This document shows, one piece after another, positions 1 to 5,337 of a stretch of 5,841 nt of DNA (positions are counted from its first letter, which is position 1; the number at the start of each line of letters is the position of its first letter). Source of the DNA: Deinococcus marmoris DSM 12784 (lineage in GTDB: Bacteria > Deinococcota > Deinococci > Deinococcales > Deinococcaceae); assembly GCF_000701405.1 (NCBI RefSeq), contig NZ_JNIV01000164.1, forward strand, positions 1-5,841. Reading direction: 5' to 3'. The notes below the pieces were generated by a model. The model was not told the origin of the DNA. It saw only the letters and a program-made list of their open reading frames with translations, and made no database searches. The position numbers and the translations under genes were made by a program.

Positions 1-233
1 CTGTGAGGTTTGGGAATCACACAGTCATCGACACTCAGCGTTCCGTCCTCCTGCTCGATCTGCCTGACCAACGGCTTTGCCAGTTTCCAGAGCGTACGGG
101 AAAAAGCCTCTTCCTGACGCAAAAAACGAGTGACCTGATCGTGACTGACTTCCCCCAGCAGCAACTGGGCGAGCATGGTGGCACTCGTTTGACCGAACGA
201 GGAGATCAAGAAATCGCTGTACAGTTCCATCAT
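1..233 (-). CDS. IS4/IS701-type DDE transposase, N-terminal part (runs off left edge)
   Basis: Reading the minus strand from ATG at 233 gives 77 open codons to the window edge. The protein begins MMELYSDFLISSFGQTSATM and continues with a helical segment containing GEVSHDQVTRFL (about 27-38). At 68-76 it reads VDDCVIPKP. The 'DFLISS...ATxLxxLLxGxxSHDxVTRFL' start and the 'DD..I.K' box (D69, D70, K75) match the opening of IS4/IS701-superfamily transposases, where one Asp of this box is the first catalytic acidic residue. The downstream Asp and Glu of the DDE triad would lie outside the window. The start is fixed by a strong GGAGGTGA about 8 bases upstream; the second ATG at 230 is an alternative. 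Full members are usually about 350-450 aa, so only the first fifth is present here. Intactness of the element cannot be judged. The family call is recognition from memory. Confidence 0.85.
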   Translation of the reverse strand, partial: MMELYSDFLISSFGQTSATMLAQLLLGEVSHDQVTRFLRQEEAFSRTLWKLAKPLVRQIEQEDGTLSVDDCVIPKPH

Positions 234-241
234 CCGGCGAG

Positions 242-249
242 TCACCTCC
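242..249 (-). promoter_or_regulatory. Ribosome-binding site of the transposase
   Basis: On the minus strand this reads GGAGGTGA, a near-perfect anti-Shine-Dalgarno match, eight bases before the ATG at 233. It decides the start of the left-edge transposase and argues against the competing plus-strand reading frame through the same bases. Confidence 0.75.
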
Positions 250-278
250 CCAGTTTGCGTCGCCGCAGTGCGAAGCAA

Positions 279-295
279 GAAATCCTGATGATTTC
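279..295. repeat. Short perfect hairpin, GAAATC / GATTTC
   Basis: Two 6-base arms, GAAATC (279-284) and GATTTC (290-295), flank a 5-base loop. It sits in the leader of the transposase, about 45 bases before its start codon. Small hairpins near transposase starts are common in insertion sequences and can limit read-in transcription or translation, but at six base pairs this could also be chance. Confidence 0.35.
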
Positions 296-453
296 ATGGA
301 GTCTTCAAATCGTAGCGCGTAAGGTCAGTGATCAATCACGATCCTCATGTCGTGGTGGACGCCGCACTCACGCGCCTGCCGACTCTGTAAGCCTGAAGTC
401 AACCTCAGTAGCCGTGGTCAACAAACTGGCCAGGGAAACCGATTGGAAGGAAG

Positions 454-472
454 CGAGAAGGCTCTCTTCTCG
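454..472. repeat. Perfect inverted repeat, CGAGAAG / CTTCTCG
   Basis: Seven-base perfect arms (454-460 and 466-472) surround a 5-base loop (GCTCT). It lies in the non-coding stretch about 130 bases before the ROK start and about 60 bases before the candidate -35 box. No T-run follows on either strand, so it does not look like an intrinsic terminator. It could be a regulator-binding site or an mRNA hairpin. The dyad is visible directly; its function is unknown. Confidence 0.45.
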
Positions 473-532
473 TCCTCGCGTCTACCCGCAGACAAGAAAA
501 AATACCGTGTAGAACGGAGAGGCGAAGGAATA

Positions 533-561
533 TTGCTTTTCCACAGGCAAAGGTATACAGT
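533..561 (+). promoter_or_regulatory. Candidate promoter of the ROK-led operon
   Basis: TTGCTT at 533-538 resembles a sigma-70 -35 box. Two overlapping -10 candidates follow: TATACA at 554-559 (15-base spacing) and TACAGT at 556-561 (17-base spacing). Transcription would start around 565-570, giving a leader of roughly 35 bases before the ATG at 602. It lies in an AT-richer pocket of an otherwise GC-rich window, which supports the placement, but the match is modest and untested. Confidence 0.35.
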
Positions 562-572
562 GACCCCAATCG

Positions 573-592
573 TTAATAAAGTTTCTTATCTA
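573..592 (+). promoter_or_regulatory. AT-rich imperfect dyad before the regulator, possible operator
   Basis: The bases read TTAATAAAGTTTCTTATCTA, with ATAA (576-579) and TTAT (586-589) as short symmetric arms about a 6-base centre. It falls between the candidate promoter and the ROK ribosome-binding site, where an autorepressor would act. Known ROK operators are often AT-rich dyads, but the arms here are only four bases, so this is a suggestion. Confidence 0.2.
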
Positions 593-596
593 GGAG
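592..596 (+). promoter_or_regulatory. Ribosome-binding site fixing the ROK start
   Basis: AGGAG lies five bases before the ATG at 602. It decides this start over the upstream in-frame ATG at 347, which has no comparable site and would add 85 residues with no family character. Confidence 0.65.
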
Positions 597-601
597 ATGC
601 A

Positions 602-1621
602 ATGGGTCAGCCGCGTGAGCTTCGGCGTCTTAATCGCCGCGCCGTCACACAACTGCTATTTTTGGGAACCGGGTTGACACGCCCACAGCTCGCCGATCAG
701 ACCGGCCTCTCCAAGGTCACCGTCAACGTCGTGGTCCAGGAATTGCTGAATCACGGCATCGCCCAGTTGTCCATTTCGCCTGATCAGGGTCTGGGCCGCA
801 CCCCCCACCGGGTCGAGCTGCGCCCGCAAGTGGGCGCGGTCCTGGCCGTCAATCTGCAACCCACCCAGATCCACACGCAGCTCAGCGGTCTGGCGGGCGG
901 CGTCCCCAGGCAGCAGCAAGTCAATTGCGCTGAGGCTGGTCTCACCGACGCGCTTCTGAATGCGTTTACTCAGGCACTGACCGATGCTGCTTACGGGCCG
1001 CTCTGTCACGTCCTGATCGGCCTGCCAGCACCCGTCGATCCGCAGGGCCGCGTCCGGGAACCCAATGTCACCCATCACCTCAATGTGCAGCGTGTCACGG
1101 CTTTTCTGGACGCCGCCGGGGTGACCTACGCCTTTGCCAACGATGCCAATCTCGTTGCGCTGGCCACCACCCGCGAGACTCCCGGCTGGAGTCATGTTGC
1201 GGTGCTGATCGAGCGGCCCAGCGGAACAGGGATGGGCCTGCTGCTGGGCGGCGAACTCTACCGGGGGATGCACGGACGCGCCGGAGAAATCGGGCGCTCA
1301 CGCTGGCCCGGCCCACTCGGCGCAGAGCCGCTCGAAAGTCTGCCCAGTCCCGAACGCCTGGAGGCCACGGCGTTCATGCTGGCCGGACTCGTCCATACCC
1401 TCGATCTGCAACACGTCGTCCTCGGTCTGCCGCAGGACCGCGCTGCCGCGTTGCAGGACAAGCTGAGCGTGCTGCTGGACCTGTCGATCACCATCCACCT
1501 GCTGCCGGATGTGGGGGACGCCGTCCTGCGCGGCGCGGCCCTGCTGGCCCGAGAACAGGCTCATGAACACCTGCTGGCACGCGTGGAAGACCTGGGGAGG
1601 GAGAAGACCGATGTGGCATGA
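602..1621 (+). CDS. ROK-family transcriptional regulator (winged HTH plus sugar-kinase-like domain)
   Basis: A 339-aa protein, slightly shorter than typical 370-400-aa ROK repressors such as XylR and NagC. Residues about 1-60 form a winged helix-turn-helix (ELRRLNRRAVTQLLF, then LTRPQLADQTGLSKVTVN). Residues about 75-325 form the ROK ligand domain, with IGLPAPVD, FANDANLVALA (N180, D181, N183), a glycine-rich PSGTGMGLLLGGELYRG and HGRAGEIGR. Family members bind sugars or phosphosugars and control catabolic operons. The zinc site is lost: the usual His after GEIG is Arg232, and the CxCGxxGCxE cluster is replaced by a cysteine-free PGPLGAEPLESL. The C-terminus ends in a charged helix. It is the first gene of the operon and overlaps the lyase by 11 bases, so autoregulation and control of the downstream genes are likely (inference). 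The ATG at 602 was chosen from the AGGAG site and the family N-terminus. The ligand is unknown. Confidence 0.88.
   Translation: MGQPRELRRLNRRAVTQLLFLGTGLTRPQLADQTGLSKVTVNVVVQELLNHGIAQLSISPDQGLGRTPHRVELRPQVGAVLAVNLQPTQIHTQLSGLAGGVPRQQQVNCAEAGLTDALLNAFTQALTDAAYGPLCHVLIGLPAPVDPQGRVREPNVTHHLNVQRVTAFLDAAGVTYAFANDANLVALATTRETPGWSHVAVLIERPSGTGMGLLLGGELYRGMHGRAGEIGRSRWPGPLGAEPLESLPSPERLEATAFMLAGLVHTLDLQHVVLGLPQDRAAALQDKLSVLLDLSITIHLLPDVGDAVLRGAALLAREQAHEHLLARVEDLGREKTDVA
1594..1603 (+). promoter_or_regulatory. Purine-rich ribosome-binding site of the lyase, inside the ROK gene
   Basis: GGGGAGGGAG lies inside the last codons of the ROK gene and ends seven bases before the ATG at 1611. It supports that ATG rather than the in-frame ATGs at 1509 or 1563, which would give an extension unlike the family. 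It also suggests translational coupling with the regulator. Confidence 0.65.
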
Positions 1622-3020
1622 CACGTATCTGAGGGTGGTCTTGCAGCCTGATTACGACTACGCCAGCGAACACCTGCTGCCCCACCTCTTCGACGCCCTG
1701 AGCGCCCACGCCCTGATGCTGGACGGCTGCGGTGTGGCCCACGCGGGCAAGGCGGCCACCCTGCTGCGCGAGATCCGCCGTCAGCCTTTCCCGGCCTACG
1801 ATCCTAGCGTCGAGGACGTGTTCTTCACGCTGGACCGTGAACTGGCCGCCCGCGACGTAGACGCGGCGGGGGCGCTGCGAACGGCGCTGTCCCGCAACGA
1901 TCTGGACATGACCATCTACCGCCTGAGTGCCCGGCAGCGCCTGATGCGGGCGATGGAGCGGGTGCTGCGGCTGCGGCGCACCCTGCTGGACCTCGCCGCA
2001 CGCGAAATCGACACCGTGATCGTGGCGTACACGCACCACCAGCCTGCCCAGCCCACCACGCTGGCGCACTACCTGACGGCGGTGGAAAATGTGCTGGCCC
2101 GCGACACCGTGCGGATGCTGGGGGCCATGACGCACCTGAACATCAGTCCGATGGGCGCGGTGGCCCTGGGCGGCACCAGCTTCCCGATTGACCGCACGCG
2201 CACATCAGACTTGCTGGCCTTTGACCGGCCCATCGAGAACACCTACGACGCCGTGAGCGCCAGCGACTGGCAGGTGGAAATCGCCAGCGTGATCACGGTG
2301 GTGTCCACCACGCTGTCGCGGGTGCTGTATGACCTGTTGTTCTGGGCCTCGCGCGGGCTGCTGTCGCTGGCAGACGGTCTGGTGCAGGGCAGCAGCGTGA
2401 TGCCGCAGAAACGCAACCCGGTGGCGCTGGAACACGCCCGCACCAAGTTCAGCAAGGCCATCGGCGTGACCCAGAGCGTGATCATCTCCAGCCACAACGT
2501 CCCGTTCGGGGACATCAACGATCCCGGCCCGGACATGCAGCCCCCCCTGACCAGCATGTGGCACGACTTCCGTGACGGGCTGGAACTGCTGATCGCCTCG
2601 CTGACCCACCCCAACCTCAACCGCGAGGAATGGTTGCGGGAGGCCCAGCAGGGCGAATCGGTGGTCACCGAACTGGCCGACGTGATCGCCCGCCATACGG
2701 AATGCGGTTTCCGGGAAGCCCACGCCCATGTCAAGACGCTGCTGGACCACCTGCACGCCCAGGGCCGCGCCGTCAGTACCCTGACCGCCGCCGATCTTGC
2801 CGCCGTTGGACTGGAGTTGCCGGAAGCCGAGGTACGAAGTGCCCTGAACCCGGCAGAATTCATCGCCCGGCGCACCACCTTTGGCGGCCCCGCCCCCTCG
2901 GTGATGGCCGGGGAAATCGCGGCGGCCCGCGAACGGCTTGACATTGATTACACCCACCACGGCAGCCTCACCACCCGCTTTATGACCGCCCGCACACACC
3001 TTGAAGGAGGTTCTTTATGA
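1611..3020 (+). CDS. Argininosuccinate-lyase-like enzyme (fumarase/aspartase superfamily), substrate uncertain
   Basis: A 469-aa cytoplasmic protein of normal family length. The superfamily eliminates a C-N or C-O bond to release fumarate or a similar unsaturated product, as a homotetramer. Visible blocks are SRND (94-97); YTHHQPAQPTT (140-150), with H142 at the position of the catalytic-pair His; NTYDAVSASD (210-219); the signature loop GSSVMPQKRNP (260-270), with S261 as likely catalytic Ser plus K267 and N269; and the C-terminal domain with TELAD, GFREAHAHV and ARRTTFGGPAP. Differences from true ArgH are clear. The EDIH motif reads EDVF (F71), the SDRD box reads SASD, and the KDMQEDK segment is replaced by INDPGPDMQPPL (302-313). 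There is no LWGGRF-type start. No arginine-synthesis genes adjoin it; its partners are a ROK regulator, a secreted deacetylase and a sugar-type importer. I infer a lyase for another C-N-linked substrate, with ArgH as the weaker alternative. Confidence 0.82.
   Translation: MWHDTYLRVVLQPDYDYASEHLLPHLFDALSAHALMLDGCGVAHAGKAATLLREIRRQPFPAYDPSVEDVFFTLDRELAARDVDAAGALRTALSRNDLDMTIYRLSARQRLMRAMERVLRLRRTLLDLAAREIDTVIVAYTHHQPAQPTTLAHYLTAVENVLARDTVRMLGAMTHLNISPMGAVALGGTSFPIDRTRTSDLLAFDRPIENTYDAVSASDWQVEIASVITVVSTTLSRVLYDLLFWASRGLLSLADGLVQGSSVMPQKRNPVALEHARTKFSKAIGVTQSVIISSHNVPFGDINDPGPDMQPPLTSMWHDFRDGLELLIASLTHPNLNREEWLREAQQGESVVTELADVIARHTECGFREAHAHVKTLLDHLHAQGRAVSTLTAADLAAVGLELPEAEVRSALNPAEFIARRTTFGGPAPSVMAGEIAAARERLDIDYTHHGSLTTRFMTARTHLEGGSL
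3004..3010 (+). promoter_or_regulatory. Strong ribosome-binding site of the PIG-L gene
   Basis: AAGGAGG lies six bases before the ATG at 3017 and inside the lyase C-terminus. It is the best Shine-Dalgarno match of the operon, so the deacetylase was probably well expressed. The stop and start codons overlap as ATGA (3017-3020). Confidence 0.75.
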
Positions 3021-3790
3021 AGAAACGGTACCTGTCCAGCCTGATGCTTTCCCTGCTCGTCGGGGCGGCCAGCGCGCAGACCACCCCTGCGCCCGCCGCA
3101 CCCAACCCCATCCAGAGTGGCCCCGGCAGCTACGGCGGCACAGTCAGCGGCCTGGATCTGATGGACGTGGACCTGATGTTCATCGGCGCGCACCCGGACG
3201 ATGACGGCGGTGTGGGTGGCATCCTGGCCCGCTACCTGCTGGACGGTGGCTATAAGGGCACGGTGGTCACCCTGACCGGCGGCGAGGGCGGCGGCAACGC
3301 CACAGGCCGTGAAACAGGCCGCGCCCTGGGCCTGATCCGCGAGGAGGAAGAGCGCCGCTCGCTGGCGATGCTGGGCGTCAGTAGCCCACATTTCCTGGGA
3401 CTGCGCGACTTTTACTTCACGCTGTCTGCCGAGGAAACCCTGGCCAAGTGGGGCGGCCCCGCCTTCATCTGTGACGTGGTCCGGCTGGTCCGCGTTCGCC
3501 GCCCCGAAGTTCTTGTGACCATGTGGCCCGGTCCAGGCACGCACGGCCAGCACCAGATGGCCGCCCGCGCCGCCACGCTGGCCTACGCCACAGCGGGCGA
3601 TCCGGCCACCTGCCCGGAGCAGCTCAAGGAGGGGTTGCAGGTCTTCACACCCCTCAAGCTGTACTACTACCCCAACAACGCCGCAGATGCCACCGTCAAG
3701 ATTCCCACCGACGACATCTCACGCACCGCCCGGATTCGCTACACGGACCTGAAGAACATCGCGCAGTACAACTACCGCTCGCAGGGCTAG
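3017..3790 (+). CDS. Exported PIG-L-type N-deacetylase, catalytic portion ending at the premature stop
   Basis: The 257-aa product begins with a signal peptide: KKR charged region, LSSLMLSLLVGA core, and ASA-Q as the probable cleavage point near residue 21. A Thr/Pro/Ala-rich linker follows. The PIG-L (LmbE-like) domain spans about 50-210. The metal and catalytic motif is AHPDDD (H59, P60, D61, D62), with a second metal-site motif THGQH (H176, H179). TGGEGGGNATG (about 89-99) and a REEEERRSLAMLGV helix are typical of the family. Characterised relatives (MshB, BshB, PIG-L) remove acetyl groups from N-acetylglucosaminyl compounds with zinc. Because the catalytic motifs lie before the stop, this piece could in principle fold and act alone. 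It lacks the last family segment (about 257 onward) and all binding domains. Export implies a periplasmic or outer-surface substrate, unlike cytoplasmic MshB and BshB. The exact substrate is unknown. Confidence 0.82.
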   Translation: MKKRYLSSLMLSLLVGAASAQTTPAPAAPNPIQSGPGSYGGTVSGLDLMDVDLMFIGAHPDDDGGVGGILARYLLDGGYKGTVVTLTGGEGGGNATGRETGRALGLIREEEERRSLAMLGVSSPHFLGLRDFYFTLSAEETLAKWGGPAFICDVVRLVRVRRPEVLVTMWPGPGTHGQHQMAARAATLAYATAGDPATCPEQLKEGLQVFTPLKLYYYPNNAADATVKIPTDDISRTARIRYTDLKNIAQYNYRSQG

Positions 3791-5284
3791 GACACCTTCT
3801 CGTCGCTGCCTGCCAAGACGGCCAATCCCGAATCGTTCATGCTGGTGGCCTCGCGCGTGCCCACACCTGTCCAGGAAACCTCACTGATGGGCGGCGCACT
3901 CACGCCCAGCGGTTCCTCTCCTGCCGGGGTAAAGCTGGAAGTGCTGCCCGCCGCGTACGACATCGGTGCGGGACAGGCCGCACCCGTGACCGTCAAACTG
4001 ACCAATACCACCGGGAAGGACATGACCGGCGTCACGCTGGCCCTGAACGCGCCGGACGGCTGGAAAGTCTCAGCAGCGCCAGCAGCCAAAACGTTGAAGC
4101 CCGGCGAGTCGGCCAGCGCCACCTTCCAGGTCACGGCTCCGGCGAATGCGGCGGCCCAGCGCAGTGAAGTGACGGGCAGCTACCGCGCCGCGCAGGACGG
4201 CCAGTCCATCACAGGCCGCGCCGGTAATTTCGTGCGCCCGCTTCCCGCCGTCGTCGCCACCTTCGCGCCCACCTTCGATGTCGCCGCGTATCAGGACTTC
4301 GCGCGGCAGACCGGCACCGACTGGGTGATCGGCTCATTGCCCACCCGACTGGCGCTGGCGCTGGGGCAGAAAACCCCCGTGAACGTGCTGGTCACCAACC
4401 GCAGCAAGGCTGCCGTGAACGGCAAGGTGGACCTGAAGATGCCCGCTGGCGTCACGCTGTCGGGCGACACGGCCTACCAACTGGCCGCCGGACAGAGCAA
4501 GACGCTGACCTTCCAGATGGAAGCTGTGGCCGCCGCGCTGCCCGCCGGACGCCAGAGTGCGCTGCTGCCCGTCAGCCTCAGCACCGGCAACTTTACCGAT
4601 ACGGCTAACGCTTACATCCTGCCAACGCTGACCATTCCGCGCCTGAGCAAAGCGCCGGTCATCGACGGCGATCTGGCCGACATGTCGGCAGGGGCAGATG
4701 GGCAGATCGGCCCGGAAGACCTGTGGTGGCGGGCCAAGCCCGACAGCGCGGCGGACGCCAGCGCGGGGTTCAAACTCGGCTATGACGACACGTACCTTTA
4801 CGTGGGCATGAACGTCAAGGATGAGCTGGTGGCCTGCAACATCGCCCCCGACGACATCAAGGCCCAGCTCCGCTCGGACGCCATCGGCGTGACGGTGGAC
4901 CCTAGCGGCGACAGCAAGGACACCGGCACCACCATGCAGGCGGCGGCCTTTCCCTGCACCACCGACGGTTTCGGAGCGCGCGGCTTCCGCGACGCCGACG
5001 CCAACCAGGGCGTGATGGAAGAAACGGCCCCCGGCATGCAGGTGGCCTCCAGGAAGGTGGACGGCGGCTACAGCATCGAGTTCCGCCTGCCCTGGGCCGC
5101 CATGCCCAAGGTGCCAAAAGCAGGCGACACGATTGGTCTCAACCTGGTGATGTACGACGGCGATCAGGCTGACGCCCGCGTGGGCGCGAACATCAGCCAG
5201 AGCGGACTGGCATGGGCCTCGTTCTCGTGGGGCGGCAAGCAGGCGCTGCCCTACCTGTGGCCACGCGTCACGCTAGGCAAGTAA
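3791..5284 (+). other. Downstream portion of the split gene: NEW3-like, second beta-sandwich and CBM9-like domains
   Basis: In continuous numbering this is residues 259-755. A NEW3-like Ig-fold domain (about 306-390) shows VTVKLTNTTGKDMTGVTLAL, DGWKVS and LKPGESASATFQVTAP, typical of bacterial glycosidase-associated stalks. A second beta-rich unit (about 435-530) repeats the pattern with VLVTNRSKAAVNGKVDL and LAAGQSKTLTFQM. The end (about 541-755) starts with APVIDGDLAD, continues with FKLGYDDTYLYVGMNVKD and YSIEFRLPWAAM, and closes with WPRVTLGK. These are hallmarks of the family-9 carbohydrate-binding (CBM9-like) fold. The longest in-frame piece with an ATG starts at 3839, but that ATG has no ribosome-binding site and no signal peptide and sits in linker sequence. 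I therefore read this as the orphaned C-terminal part, not a separate gene. Domain boundaries are approximate. Confidence 0.75.
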
Positions 5285-5326
5285 ACACCCTCCACCCTCT
5301 TTTCACGCTCTCCATCTCAAAACAAC

Positions 5327-5331
5327 AGGAG
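5327..5331 (+). promoter_or_regulatory. Ribosome-binding site of the substrate-binding protein
   Basis: AGGAG lies six bases before the ATG at 5338. The 53-base gap from the preceding TAA (5285-5337) is pyrimidine-rich and has neither a hairpin terminator nor a clear promoter, so co-transcription from upstream is likely. Confidence 0.65.
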
Positions 5332-5337
5332 TTCACC

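Larger units (their letters stand above)
1..300 (-). mobile_element. Right-hand part of an insertion sequence (outer boundary not determined)
   Basis: The transposase N-terminus implies an insertion sequence whose upstream end lies somewhere between the transposase RBS and the operon regulator at 602. The other end is outside the window, so terminal inverted repeats and target-site duplication cannot be matched. The boundary at 300 is a placeholder just past the small hairpin at 279-295. The true end could be anywhere from about 255 to 400. The element points away from the operon, so any outward promoter at this end would read into the ROK gene; I see no clear one. Confidence 0.5.
234..601. 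other. Gene-poor stretch between the transposase and the operon
   Basis: About 370 bases with no convincing gene. It contains the transposase RBS, hairpins at 279-295 and 454-472, a 12-base near-palindrome GTGATCAATCAC at 328-339, the candidate promoter and the AT-rich dyad. Plus-strand frames here are open by chance; their conceptual products (Arg/Ser-rich, no motifs) do not resemble proteins. A 25-codon open run ending in TAA at 388-390 has a coding-like look (HVVVDAALTRLPTL) and could be the tail of a gene broken by the insertion sequence, but it is too short to call. Confidence 0.6.
3017..5284 (+). pseudogene. Secreted PIG-L deacetylase / NEW3 / CBM9-like gene split by an in-frame TAG
   Basis: One reading frame of 755 sense codons plus the terminal TAA (5282-5284), interrupted only by TAG at codon 258 (3788-3790). 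Translation on both sides is continuous in sense: YNYRSQG, stop, DTFSSLPAKTANPESFMLVAS. There is no frameshift, no overlapping start and no ribosome-binding site after the stop. TAG differs by one base from TGG (Trp), and a Trp would suit an aromatic-rich secreted protein there, though this is a guess about the ancestor. The 497 codons after the stop keep clear domains and high-GC third positions, so the lesion must be very recent, suppressed, or a sequence error. The intact protein would be exported, deacetylate a sugar-linked acyl group and bind carbohydrate. Its ATGA overlap with the lyase and the 53-base gap to the substrate-binding protein place it in the operon. The two halves are described separately. 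Confidence 0.8.

Noticed and set aside
301..340. Minus-strand promoter for the transposase (TTGATC and TACGAT, 15-base spacing)
   Set aside because: The -10 match is partial and the spacing short. With the element boundary unknown it may not even belong to the insertion sequence.
316..390. Tail of a disrupted gene ending VVVDAALTRLPTL
   Set aside because: Codon choice is coding-like near the end, but 25 codons with no recognised motif cannot be told from chance. It is mentioned only as a possibility.
454..472. Intrinsic terminator
   Set aside because: The stem is only seven base pairs and no T-run follows on either strand.
3..512. Plus-strand open frame of 169 codons at the left edge
   Set aside because: It is antisense to the clearly recognisable transposase N-terminus with its own strong ribosome-binding site, and its product has no recognisable features.
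347..601. N-terminal extension of the ROK gene to the ATG at 347
   Set aside because: The added 85 residues are Arg/Ser-rich with no family character, there is no ribosome-binding site at 347, and AGGAG precedes the ATG at 602 where the typical winged-helix start begins.
1488..2999. Long minus-strand open frames opposite the ROK and lyase genes
   Set aside because: These are typical antisense shadows of high-GC genes, with low-complexity Gly/Gln/His/Arg composition and no family motifs.
1611..3020. Naming the lyase argH
   Set aside because: Several argininosuccinate-binding segments differ and no arginine genes adjoin it, so the symbol would overstate the evidence.
3839..5284. Independent gene starting at the ATG at 3839
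   Set aside because: It is in the same frame as the PIG-L gene, has no ribosome-binding site or signal peptide, and begins in linker sequence. It reads as the continuation after the amber codon.
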